Assembly: GCA_007258455.2 (NCBI GenBank) | Contig: VDFB02270651.1 | Location: 696,864,197-696,928,196 of the forward strand | Source: Sequoia sempervirens | Lineage: Eukaryota; Streptophyta; Pinopsida; Cupressales; Cupressaceae | Length of the DNA stretch: 64,000 nucleotides | Direction of reading: 5' to 3' | Translations under genes and position numbers: made by a program | Notes under the pieces: model-generated | Databases searched by the model: none | What the model saw: the letters and a program-made list of their open reading frames with translations, nothing else | What the model was told of the DNA's origin: nothing | Shown here: positions 23,482 through 34,400 of the stretch, in pieces | How the letters are laid out: every line of letters begins with the position of its first letter | Numbering within the stretch: position 1 is the first letter of the stretch

Positions 23482-24984
23482 TGTTAAAAGGTGCAAGACA
23501 ATTGAGAGGGGGGGTGAATCAGTTGTCACCAAATTCAAACACAAACTTTAACCACTTATCAACTTCACAACCACACAATTTTGTTATTAAGTATGGACAT
23601 GAAATGCAAATAACAAAAAGAAAAATCAACACAATGAACACTAGATTTTATGTGGAAAACCCAATGAGGGAAAAATCACAGTGAGGATTAACTCACAATA
23701 TAAAGTAATAGCAATTTATTGAATACAAAAGGCTCATTGCCAAGGGATCATTTCCTAGATACAAAGACTTGTTGCCTACATAAAGGACTCACTGTCCAAT
23801 AGGGAGGCTCACTGCCTATAGATACAAAAGATTACAAAAAATATCCACCATAATAGGTTACACACACTTCGCAGCCTTGATCAGAAGAATTGTAGACACC
23901 GTCAAGTCACTATTTTCAAGAATCTAACACATTAAAGTACTAATGCCTCAATTCACTTTTGTACAACTCTACTTTTATTCTTTGTTTGATACACACTTTT
24001 TCACAACATCTTGACTTGAATTTATACCCTCTTCAACCTTAGAAACTTTCTCCAAGGTTGGAAACATACACTTCATTTCATAAATTCAAATTAGGTCAGT
24101 AACTCAACATTCTCGTAGTGGAAAGGAATGAGAGAAGACCACACCAATACTTAAATACGACCCAAAAAAATGTCTTGGATCAATCACAAACTTCCTAAAT
24201 TAAATTTTTAATCCTTCATATGAAGTGTAAACACCAGGTCAGCCAAACCTAATGAAAAAAAATGGACATTGAAGTGCACACTTCCCAACAAGAAGATAAT
24301 ATGTAGATGACATAACACAATTCATCATGCATGAAAACACATCTTGGATACCTTCAACTACATCCACATCAGTTGAAACAAAATTCAAACTTAGAACACT
24401 TCTCACCTGTCCATCTAGATAGTACAGATACACATATGAGCTCAAGAACACATCTTCCAGGGCACTAGACCAAGGAAATCTTTTCCAAAATATATATAAC
24501 ACCATTACAAAACACATTCTCGATCTTGAAGACCTAAAAAAAGTCAATGGAAGACTGTGGAGTACAAACATTTCTCCCATTCCACAGACAAATAGCTCTA
24601 TCAAACTAGTTCACACACCGGTGAACACAACTTCCACTCTCCATCAAACTTGAAGCTACAAGCCAAGACATATCATGAACAAATTCCCATAAATAACCCT
24701 TAAGTTCCATAGAAGGATAGGATCAACACAAAAGAAATGTGGAGCACATACCAGAGCACATTTTAAACACATGCATAACTTTGACTTCACTCTTTATAAA
24801 TTTTCTCAAAAGCACTTAGTAATCCATCATATCAGCATATCTATAACATCATAAAGATAGCTCCATGTACTCACAACATCTGAACATCTCAACTATACAT
24901 GCACAATATGCAACATCATGTATTGTGTTTACATCAATGAAAACATTAATGACAACACCACCAAACTTGCTCATACTTGCAACA
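23482..24984 (-). repeat. copia 5' LTR
   Basis: About 1.5 kb, bounded by TGTTAAAAGG next to the primer site and by TTGCAACA at the other edge. On the minus strand it runs TGTTGCAAGTATG...CCTTTTAACA, the required TG...CA. The outer edge is inferred from these ends, because the partner LTR is outside the window. Confidence 0.72.
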
Positions 24985-25087
24985 GAGGGGGGTGGGTGAA
25001 AAAATATGGGGGGCTAATTTATGGCCAAAACTTAAAAAAAAAATTAATGGGCTATAATACAAATGCGTTATAATGCGCTCACAATAT

Positions 25088-25106
25088 GGCTTGGTGTGAC
25101 CAAGCC
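25088..25106. other. Perfect 7-bp-arm hairpin
   Basis: GGCTTGG-TGTGA-CCAAGCC forms a short stem-loop in a region (25030-25190) with repeated TATAATGCG words. Nothing else here suggests a terminator or regulatory RNA. Confidence 0.5.
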
Positions 25107-25347
25107 TAAGGCTCACCCATGTCGAGCCTATTCTACACTCATATTATAATGTGCTCATGGTATAATGCGAACGTGTTATAAGTTATTAAAACAAAAAAAA
25201 TCAAATCGAATTCATTTTTATGTTGACTATTTTTTCTACTGCCCATGACCGAAAACCTTCTCTTGCATGCTTGTGTTCTTAGAGGATAAAATCTTTCATT
25301 TTTTTGTCAATTTGTTACTATTTCATCGCCAGGATGTTGTGATATCG

Positions 25348-28300
25348 ATGGGGAGTTCAAATAGGTAAGGATTGTTTATTTTTTGTTGTGAATTTGTTAT
25401 TTTTAGGTTTTTTATGATATTCATTTGTTGAATTTGTAGGAAATGATAATGATCTTAAAAACCCTCTTGAAAACCCTCCTGAAAATCCTCAACAACCAGA
25501 GCAACATTAAGAACAACAACAAATTCCTTAAGTTCAACAACCAAAACAAAAATATCCTCCACCAATCCCTTAACATCCTCCTAACACTCAACAAAATTTA
25601 ATGGGAGTAATTGAAAACAATAAAAAAATTTGAGGAGTTAATCATGAGGTTGAATGATTGAACAAGTTCAACCATGGAAAGAAGATAGGAGGCAGGTGGC
25701 TAGGAATTTTTACTAGGATAAATTATCATATAAAGATGTAAAAGATCAAAAAATTATAAAATTAGATTTGTGTTTATTATTCACCAACCCGCGCACAAAT
25801 CAAAACATTGACCTGAATACGAATAGGTTTCCTATCCATTGGTGCCACCACCAAGGGATTAGTAATTTTTTTGGGATAGGTGGTACATGGTTTTTGATTA
25901 CCCACCATGCAAAAATTGCAAAGTCCCACAATATTTCCTAAGGAAACTATATTTTGAGTTCATCCTGAACAAAATCCTGAATTATTTTGATATGAGGGAC
26001 TTCCAGGGCAGAGGTGGGTGGTCTACTCAAGATAGACCCGATGCATGATAGGATCCTAGGTGACAAGTGAGATGAGATCTCACCAGGCTGAATCATGAGC
26101 ACATCGTTATCTCTTCCATCAGAAAGGAGAGTGTTGGGGTAGACACTTTTTAGGCTATTACCTCTTTGTCCTAGAGTTTCATCCAACATGCCAATCCTAT
26201 CATATAGGGCCATCCAGGGGAGTATTTGAATGGTATGATTCCATTACATTCATGTCAGGCTTACAGGGTGACTTTTTCATTTAACCCCACTGACACTCAA
26301 GAGGCTGCTATGCAACATACATCTATAGCTATGGAGATGACAAGGGAAATTGACATTTTGAATGAGGCTTATGGCATCGATACTCAAGTGAATTTTAGAA
26401 TGTTCATTGAATTTAATTTATTAAATTTCAATTTTGAAACGAAAGATTAACTAATTTAGTTTTATGATTTTAATAAAATTTTAGGGTCATAGTGTTGATA
26501 CTGGATACACTATCCCTACACCTACTTATTATTGCACTACATCTACCATTGAGGTATGTAACTATTAAACAATTATAAATTTATTACATGTTAATATCAT
26601 TTTTATATGAATGGTATTCTAATATTTGATTTTGGATGTTGAATAGGCTAATATTGGAGGTTTCATGGGAACACCTCCCAGTGCCAGTGGAGTTAGACAA
26701 ACCTACACGTAGGTAATAGAATAAATATTTTAACTAATGAATTGTACTTAATAGTTTTGTGTAGTTTATATTCATATCATTAATTACAATGCATTTCACA
26801 TCTTTCAAACTCAAAGAATTACTTCACATTCCATAACTAATAACTAGATGTTGATAGATGACAAAATTTTAACTAAAATATAGTTGTTTAGAAATTCAAC
26901 ATAAGTAGTGATGCAATTACTTCTCATAGCATAATTAATAACTAGGAGCAACTTCCAATTGCATTTCTTGTCATGGCATTCCATGAGACCACTTTTTACT
27001 AAGGAATCTTTTCAAATAGTTCACTTCCTTTTCTATGCTATGGATGCTTGGAAGAAATATATGAAAAGAATAATAGTAACAATAGCATAGACAAGGGAAA
27101 TGAGTTGTTTGAAAAAATTCCTCAAAGAATAATGGTCTCATGGTGATGTCCTTTTTCAAACATCTCACTACCTTTTCTATGCTACCACATTTTCCATACA
27201 TGTCTACCAAAGTATTTTATCAAATAGTTCACTTCCTTGATGCTATAGCTAAAAGCCTAAATAAAGGTGCTTTCCAACAAACTATTGATTCTTGGAAAAA
27301 AATATATCAAAGAATAATAGTAAGCATAGACAAGGCAGTGAGTAGTTTGAAAAAATGCCTCAAAGAAATGTGGTATCATGGTGATGGAATGCCATTCCAT
27401 CACCATGAGACCACATTTCTCAGAGGATTTTTTTCAAACAACTCACTACCTTTTCTATGCTACCATATTTTTTGTACATGTCTACCAAATAATTTTACCA
27501 AATAGTTCATTTCCTTGCTGCTATGGCTAAAAGACTAAAAAATGTGCTTTCCAACAAACTATAGATGCTTGGAAAAATCTATCAAAGCATAATAGTAAGC
27601 AATAGCATAGACAAGGCAATGAGTAGTTTGAAAAAATGTCTCAAAGAAATGTGGTCTCACAGTGATGGAATGCCATTCCATCACCATGAGACTGCATTTC
27701 GTTGAGGCATTTTTTCAAACAACTCACCATCTTTTCTATGCTACCACATTTTCCATACACATCTACTAAATCATTTAATCAATCTACTCACTTCCATGCT
27801 GCTATGGCTAAAATCATAAATTAGGTGCTTTCCAACAAACTATGGATGCTTGGAAAAATCTATCAAAGCATAATAGTAAGCAATAACATAGAAAAGGTGG
27901 GGATTAGTTTGAAAATTTTCCTTGAAGAAATATAGTCTCATGGTGATGGAATGCCATTCCATCACCATGAGATCACATTTATTTGAGGTATTTTTTCAAA
28001 TAGTTCACCACCTTTTCTATGCTACCACATTTTCCATACATGTCTACCAAAGCATTTTATCAAATAGTTCATATCCTTGCTGCTATGGATAAAAGCCTAA
28101 AATAGATGCTTTCCAACAAAATATGGATGCATGGAAAAAATATTTCAAAGCATAATTGTAAGCAATAGCATAGACAAGACAATGAGTAGTTTGAAAAAAT
28201 GCCTCAAAGAAATGCAGTCTCATGATGATGGAATGTCATTCCATCACCATGAGACCACATTTCTTTGATGTATTTTTTCAAATATCTCACCGCCTTTTCT

Positions 28301-29278
28301 ATGCTACCACATTTTGAATACATGTCTACCAAAGAATTTTATCAAACTACTGACTTAATTGCTGCTATGGCCAAAAGCCTAAAATAGGTGCTTTCCAACA
28401 AACTATGGATGCTTCGAAAAAATCTATCAAAGCATAATAGTAAGCAATATCATAGTCAAGGCAATGAGTAGTTTAAAAAATTCCTTGAAGAAATGTGGTC
28501 TCACGGTGATGGAATTCCATTCCATCACCATGAGACAACATTTCTTTGAGGCATTTTTTCAAACAACTCACTACCTGGAGAATAGAAACCAACCCTTTAG
28601 CTAAAATTCCCTTCCAAATTATTTTCAAGGTCCTCATCCTCATCCTCAATTTACCAATCCACAGAACCTTCCATCTTTTATTCCACTTGTTCTTGTCCCC
28701 ACCCCTCCATCTTCATGGCATGATCATGCTCCATCTAATAACCAAGAGCACACTATACCATCCACCCCATCCCAACATAATACCATAGAGAAGTAAATGA
28801 ACTATTTGAAAAAATTCCTCAAAGAAATGTGGTCTCATGCCATGACACATTTTTTTGTAATGGAATTCCATCACCATGAGACCCCATTTCTTTGAGGATT
28901 TTTTTCAAATAGTTCACTACTTTCTCTATGCTACCACAATTATCATACATGTCTACCAAATCATTTTATAAAATGGTTCACCATCTTGCTAGTATGGGTA
29001 AAATCCTAAAAATAGGTGTTTTCAAACAAGATATGGATAGGGAAAATATTAAGCATGATAGTTAAAAATATATAGTTTAATAATTACTCAAAATTGTGTT
29101 TATTATCTCATACATTATAAGCCATGACATGCATCACTATTGTAGTTTTCTGTGATTGAATAATTAGTTGTTTTATTTTCAGATGTTGGAAGCAGATACA
29201 CCTCCAAATGTTCATAGGCCAATGGAGGTTGGTGTTTCATCTACTATAGACTCCTCAATGGATTTCACTGAGATATGA
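25348..29278 (+). pseudogene. Decayed intron-containing gene of unknown family
   Basis: Several exon-like pieces in one direction carry GT-AG borders. ATGGGGAGTTCAAATAG with a donor at 25365 is followed, after an acceptor at 25439, by a Pro/Gln-rich piece (NPLENPPENPQQPEQH, with stops). Then come 26226-26387 (FNPTDTQEAAMQHTSIAMEM), 26485-26553 (GHSVDTGYTIPTPTYYCTTS), 26647-26711 (ANIGGFMGTPPSASGVRQTY) and 29183-29278 (MLEADTPPNVHRPMEVGVSS). The last four join in phase 0. A further Pro/His-rich block lies at about 28606-28785 (PHPHPQFTNPQNLPSF). I do not recognise the product; a transposase of a DNA transposon is possible. Stops show it is not functional. Confidence 0.5.
26968..29061. repeat. 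Tandem array of long palindromes with PPR-like arms
   Basis: About seven units recur at roughly 280 bp spacing, with palindrome centres near 27391, 27672, 27954, 28235, 28515 and 28857 plus a damaged one near 27135. Each centre is GGTCTCATGGTGATGG facing its reverse complement, with imperfect arms of about 70 nt, so a transcript would fold into hairpins of about 150 nt. The arms read as PPR-protein motifs: plus-strand 27346-27381 gives FEKMPQRNVVSW, and the minus strand at about 28010-28054 gives ALVDMYGKCGSIEK. The array lies in an intron-like interval of the decayed gene (about 26712-29182) and is split by an exon-like block at 28606-28785. Confidence 0.85.
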
Positions 29279-29684
29279 GGCAGATTACTAAATTATAATT
29301 TACATTCATTGTTATAGTTGTTAGTTAGTGAAAAATCAAACCATTATTGATTCATAGTTTAATTTCTCTTTAGATGGTTTCTATAGGGCTTCAACATGCC
29401 TTAGCATGGGCACGTGAATATTTACCTTGAGGAGAGTGATAGTCTAGTGGTAGTAAGTGATTATTTTGTTAAATATATCATTTTTCTAATGTAATTTCAA
29501 TATATTAATGTCTTTGCTTGTTATTTTAATAGATATAGCTTGACCAGAAATTAAACCATAGGAGGAGCACCACGAGCACTCCTCAACCTTAGAATAAATG
29601 AGTGATAGACTTATTGCCATTTGGTTGACAAGAAAAGGACTAATTTTTTTCGAGAGCATGGAGAGCAATGCATTTTGATTCCAT

Positions 29685-30082
29685 GATTGGGAATCGGATG
29701 CGTCTGTTCTCTGGGTGCCCGCGACCTGTGAGGGCTGGCTTGCATGCCCAACTTCTTCACTGCATGTCATTATTTCCTTGTGGATTGGCTGTGTTTGGTT
29801 TTTGTTTGGGTGGGGGGGGCGTTTGTTGTGTTGAGGGGGAGTTTTTTAATCAGTTTTCTATCCATTTTTTCTTTACTTTGGTTGTTGGCGCCTGTACTCC
29901 CTGTTGGGGTTTGGTGTGGGGTTTCTCCCTTGCCTTCTTTTGCATGAGAGCCCTTTTGGAAGGGTGTTGCTTCCTTGTTTCTAGACGGCAGCAGCTTTTT
30001 GGAGGCCTTGGTGTTAGCTACGTCTTGTTCTGCTGTGAGGTGGAGGTTTGTGGTAGGGAGTTTTGGTGTGGTTTTCATTAAC
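29685..30082 (+). other. LINE 5' leader
   Basis: G/T-rich untranslated region of about 400 bases before ORF1. Open frames here are Phe/Cys/Trp-rich and one crosses the insertion boundary, so they are not genes. Plant LINEs carry an internal promoter in such leaders; I see no specific motif to name. Confidence 0.55.
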
Positions 30083-30976
30083 ATGATGGATGGTGTGGAG
30101 GAGGCGAAGGGAGATGATATTATGTCGGAGGCCGAGGTTGGGGTTTCTTCTCGTGGGGGTTTATCTAGGATTAATGGCTTTAAAGTGCATAAGGTGAATG
30201 GTTGTCTGGAGAGGGCCCAAGCACGCCCAGTGGTTGTTATTCAAAAGGAGGCGGTGGTAGAAGATCTTGACTATTTCAGTAAGCATGTTTTAATTTGTAA
30301 GTTTCTGGGAATGAGGGTTTCCTTACCTTTCCTCGAACCTTGGATTCGGAAGACTTGGAATCCAGAGGGGGACATTGAGATTCTGCTTGCTGCAAATAAC
30401 TTCTTCTTGGTGGATTTCTCATGCATCTCTGATAGAAATAAGGCTTTTGAGGGTGGCCCTTATTTCTATAATCAAGTCGGCTTGTTCATTAAACCTTGGC
30501 ATGCCGGTTTCACTTCTACTGAAGAGATGCCGACGAAGGTCCCGGTGTGGGTTCGCCTCCCTCGTCTGCCACTGGAATGCTGGAGGAGTGATATTCTTCA
30601 ATCTATTGCAATGGTGCTTGGCAAGCCGATTGGTCCCTCTCAGCAAACTTTGGACAAGCGGATCTTTTCCTATGCCCGCGTTTGTGTGGAGATCGACTTG
30701 AGCCAACCCTTGCCAGACTCTATTGATTTGACAGTGGGTTCTAGTTCGTGGACACAACCCCTGGATTATGAAACCTTGCCGTTCAGATGTCATTTATGTC
30801 GGGAGTATGGTCATCTCTTGAGGAGGTGTCCACGTGTTTCGGGTGTGGGAAACTCAGGGAATGGGAAGGCTGCTCCAAACACAGGACCTGAGAAGGAAAA
30901 AGGTCCCATGCAGGGAGGGACTCCAGATAAAGATGGGTTTGTTCCGGTTAAGACACGAAATAAAGGTCGGGGATGA
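30083..30976 (+). CDS. LINE ORF1 (DUF4283-type nucleic-acid-binding protein)
   Basis: I chose the Met at 30083 (MMDGVEEAKGDD). An upstream in-frame Met at 29975 would add 36 hydrophobic residues. The central part (FSKHVLICKFLGMRVS, WNPEGDIEILLAANNFFLV, FEGGPYFYNQVGLFIKPW, VPVWVRLPRLPLECW) is the DUF4283 region common in plant L1 ORF1 proteins. A CCHC knuckle, CHLCREYGHLLRRC, follows at about residue 235. ORF1 proteins bind LINE RNA. The frame ends at an ATGA that overlaps the next frame. Plant relatives are usually one longer protein, so a frameshift at about 30970 may have split ORF1. Confidence 0.88.
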   Translation: MMDGVEEAKGDDIMSEAEVGVSSRGGLSRINGFKVHKVNGCLERAQARPVVVIQKEAVVEDLDYFSKHVLICKFLGMRVSLPFLEPWIRKTWNPEGDIEILLAANNFFLVDFSCISDRNKAFEGGPYFYNQVGLFIKPWHAGFTSTEEMPTKVPVWVRLPRLPLECWRSDILQSIAMVLGKPIGPSQQTLDKRIFSYARVCVEIDLSQPLPDSIDLTVGSSSWTQPLDYETLPFRCHLCREYGHLLRRCPRVSGVGNSGNGKAAPNTGPEKEKGPMQGGTPDKDGFVPVKTRNKGRG

Positions 30977-31479
30977 AGAGGACTTTTCAGGACCGCCAGG
31001 AGGAAGGGGTTTTCAACAAGTTTGAAGCACTGAATGACTTAATTCATGAGGAGGGGGTCTCTCCTGACATGCATGTGGAAGCTAACCCAGCTACCTCTCA
31101 AAATCTGGAGCCTATGGCTCGTATGTCTTTAGCCTCTGACCCTTTGTTGTCTCGAGGGGATGCAAAAGATTCTTCTTTTCTCTCCCCTGAGGTGGGGCTT
31201 GGGGATCCGTGTTCAGGCACTGGCACCTCTTTGGTCTCTGATGAGGTTGGAGGGGGCTCAGCTAGAGGTTCAGGTTCTGGAAGCTCTGCAAAGAGTAAAG
31301 CTTCTGCTTCACTTCTTTTGGGTGTGCATCAAAAGTCCCTGAAAAAGAGTACTCCTGACAAGACCCAAAAGGCAGGTAGGAAGAAAGATCAAGAGAAAGT
31401 TAAGTTGGCTGGTGAGACGTTGGTTGAATCTGGGTCGGTGAAGACTTTGGATGCTCACTTTTCCCAACCTTCAAGATGA
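30973..31479 (+). CDS. LINE ORF1 C-terminal part or separate small ORF
   Basis: A 168-residue frame beginning MKRTFQDRQEEGVFNKFEAL, with a Ser/Gly-rich middle and a Lys-rich basic end (KSLKKSTPDKTQKAGRKKD). It has no catalytic motif. It overlaps ORF1 by four bases (ATGA, 30973-30976) and ORF2 by four bases (ATGA, 31476-31479). The sequence resembles the variable C-terminal tail that normally continues ORF1, so it is more likely the end of a frameshifted ORF1 than an independent gene. Confidence 0.7.
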   Translation: MKRTFQDRQEEGVFNKFEALNDLIHEEGVSPDMHVEANPATSQNLEPMARMSLASDPLLSRGDAKDSSFLSPEVGLGDPCSGTGTSLVSDEVGGGSARGSGSGSSAKSKASASLLLGVHQKSLKKSTPDKTQKAGRKKDQEKVKLAGETLVESGSVKTLDAHFSQPSR

Positions 31480-34400
31480 TTGTGCTTTCTTGGAATGTGA
31501 GGGGTATGAATAGCATCCCTAGACAAAAGGCTATTCGAGATTTGGTTCGTGCTCATTCTCCGGATTTGGTTTTTCTCCAAGAGACGAAGCTTTCTGTTGA
31601 TAGTATGATGCAGAGTGCTTCCAAAATTTGGAATAGAGGCTTATGTCAATGTGTGGGGGCGATGGGGAGCTCTGGAGGTCTTGCTTGCTTCTGGGATCCT
31701 CGACGAATCTCTCCTATTTGGTGGTTTTCTAGTCGTTTCTCCATCTCTCTTGTTGCGGTCAGTTTGGAGACTGGGGAAAGAGTTTTGTTGTCCAATATCT
31801 ATGCCCCGTCAGATGTTCCTGGTAAGAATCTTTTATGGTCCCATATAAACTTTTTGAGATCTTTGGACCCCTTTTTACCTTGGATCATGTCAGGGGATTT
31901 CAATGCTATTGTCTCTCTTGAGGAGAAAAGGGGGGGTGTGCCTCGTCTGGATGCATCCTCTGTTCTTTTGAGGGAGAACATGGCCCGACTTCGGCTTGTG
32001 GATATCAAACCTTCAAATGGCATGTTCACCTGGAATAATAGGAGGCTTGGAGAAGAAGCTATTTCTGAAAGATTGGACAGGTTCTTGGTATCCAGTTTCT
32101 GGGTTAGTGACAAATGGCTAACAAGCTCTGAAATTTTGGATTGGCGAGGATCTGATCATTGGCTGATCATGTTCTCTGCTCGCTTGGCTAGAGGTTCTAA
32201 GAAGCAAACTTTTAAATTCCAGATTATGTGGCTCAGGGAGGAAGGTATTTTTGACTTAGTGTCTAATTGGTGGATTGAAGGTCGACCTGCTTTTGGGACC
32301 GCCATGTACTCTTTTATGAAGAGGCTTCAGTATGTGAAGTATAAGCTAAAGTATTGGAATAAGCATCAGTTTGGCAACGTGTTTCAGCAGAAAAGGGTTG
32401 CCCAAGAGCATCTGGATTCTATTACCAGGCAGATCAGGGAGCATGGTTTGGATGCGGCTTTGAGCAAGTTAGAGGATGAAGCTGTCAAAGCTCTTGAGGA
32501 ATGGGAGCTTCGTGAGGAAATCTTTTGGAAGCAGAAGGCTCGTATTGATTGGCTCCAGGAAGGGGATAAGAATACCTCCTTCTTCCATAACTCGGTAAAG
32601 GCTAGAAGACAGGGAAATACTATTTCTTCTCTCCGTTCGTCTGAGGGATCTGTTCTTTCTTCCTCTTTGGAAATTTCTAATGAGGCTATTCATTTCTTCT
32701 CTAATCTTTTTTCTGAAGATACCCCTCTGGCCATTGAGGAGGAAGACTCTATCCTGGCTTGTATCCCTCCTTTGGTGACAATGGATATGAATGCCTCCCT
32801 TATCCAGCCGATTTCTCTGAAGGAGTTAGAGGATGTGGTGTTTCAACTGAAGAAGGGGAAAGCCCCTGGTCCTGATGGGTTCCCAGCCGAGTTCTACCAA
32901 GAATTTTGGGAAGTGATCAAGCTTGACTTGTTGGAGGTTGTGAAAGAATCTCTAAGGAATAAGCAAATGCTGAGAGCTTTGAATGCCACTTTTCTTGCCC
33001 TTATTCCAAAGCGTGAGGGTGCCGATTCTTTAGATCTCTTTCGTCCAATTGCTTTGTGTAATGTGGTGTACAAAATCATCACTAAATTAATTGCTGAGCG
33101 CTTGAAGCCTTTGTTGGATAAGCTAATCTCAGAGGAACAAGGGGGCTTTGTAGCGGGTAGACAGATTCTTGATGGTGTTGTGATTGCGGCGGAGGCTATT
33201 CATTCTATGGCCTCTTCAAGGGAAAAGGCTATGTTCATAAAATTGGACATGTCAAAGGCCTATGACAGGGTCAAATGGGGCTTTCTGATCAAAATTCTTG
33301 GAGCCTTCGGGTTTAGCAGGGAGTGGATCGATTGGGTCATGTGTTGTGTAATGACGCCCTCTTTTTCGGTTCTCATAAATGGGGAATCCTCTGCTTTGTT
33401 TGGTGCCTCGAGAGGTCTTCGACAGGGAGACCCTTTATCCCCTTATCTATTCATTTTGATGGCTGAAGGTTTGGGGAGGTTCATTAAGTCTCAGGTTGCA
33501 GCTGGGCTTTTACATGGATGGAACTGGAATAATTCCCTTGCCCCGCAAACACATCTTCAGTTTTTGGATGACTCGGCCTTGATGGGGGTTGCTAAGGTGG
33601 CGGAAGCAGTTGCTTTTCGTCAGACCTTGGATTGCTACTTGGCTGCCTCGGGACAACGCATTAATGAATGTAAGTCTTGCATTTATTTCTTTAACACCCC
33701 CAGGCTCATTCAACAACGTATTGCCAGGATCTTAAGGTTTCAGGTGGGGAGTCTTCCCTTTACCTATCTGGGTATCCCTCTTGATGTGCGCCCACCTCCC
33801 AGGTGTTTCTGGCAGGAGGTGATTGATAAATTCCGAGGACTGGTTTGTCATTGGACCTATAGATGGTTATCAACGGCAGGCAGAGTCACTCTTTTAAAGT
33901 CTGTTGTGCAAGCTCTTCCTATTTACAGATGTTTTGTGATGACTGCCCCTTCAAGTTTCATCAAGGATTTTGAGGGGCTTTGTAGGCAATTTCTTTGGTC
34001 AGGTAATCTCCTCTCGAGAAAGTGGAGCTTAATTAAGTGGGAAGTGGTTTGTCGGCCAAAGCAGGATGGTGGCTTGGGATTGCGTAGAGCGGATTGGAAT
34101 GGGCAAGCATTGGCGGCTAAGTTGTTTTGGAGGTGGTGTTCTCATCAACATCAGCCCTGGGCCAAGATTCTTACCTTCAAGTATATTGGGGATGTGGATG
34201 GTGCTGAGGTTTCTCGATTTAGTCTTTCGGGGAAAGGGTCTATGATCTGGGAAACTCTCAAGAGGGGAGCTCCTTTGGTTAAACAAAGCCTATTCTGGAT
34301 TTGCAATAGAGGCTCTGATGCCCTCTTCTGGCTTGACTCCTGGGATGGCTTCCCGCCTATCCTCTCCTCACATCCTCATTTGGAGACTTTAAGCAGGATT

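Larger units (their letters stand above)
1..24984 (-). mobile_element. Ty1/copia retrotransposon, interrupted by two insertions
   Basis: Going leftwards from the 5' LTR (23482-24984) the order is a primer-binding site, gag, protease, integrase, RT and RNase H, which is the Ty1/copia order. The copia sequence occupies 1-1204, 19835-19961 and 20749-24984. The gaps are a gypsy element and a short inverted-repeat element, both inserted in RT. The reading frame joins correctly across both insertions: conserved RT residues on either side match up when one copy of each target duplication is removed. The 3' LTR lies left of base 1, so full length and the flanking target duplication cannot be seen. 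The gag frame is open, but pol has several stops and frameshifts, so the copy is dead. Confidence 0.9.
17005..29684. repeat. First copy of a 12.7 kb block repeated at 35988-48699
   Basis: From TTGGACAAGTCTAG the sequence runs almost identically to 35988 onwards, with offset 18983 at the left end, 18985 in the middle and 19015 at the right. The block ends where the LINE starts. Differences cluster in the LTR, the 787 bp inverted-repeat element and the start of the palindrome array. The repeat begins at an arbitrary point in the gypsy leader, exactly at the edge of a 100-N gap. Confidence 0.95.

Noticed and set aside
24239..24604. 121-residue minus-strand frame with hydrophobic stretches
   Set aside because: It lies entirely within the copia 5' LTR, with no recognisable motif; LTRs of this group do not carry genes.
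27140..27505. 121-residue plus-strand frame in the palindrome array
   Set aside because: Reading out of frame through the palindrome; the PPR similarity lies in other frames and is fragmentary, so no protein is called.
26968..29061. Regularly spaced repeats resembling a CRISPR array
   Set aside because: Units are about 280 bp, the repeats are long palindromes, the intervening sequence is also repeated, and the genome is a plant nuclear genome.
29668..30081. 137-residue frame upstream of LINE ORF1
   Set aside because: It starts in host sequence left of the LINE insertion point and runs through the leader, so it cannot be an element gene.
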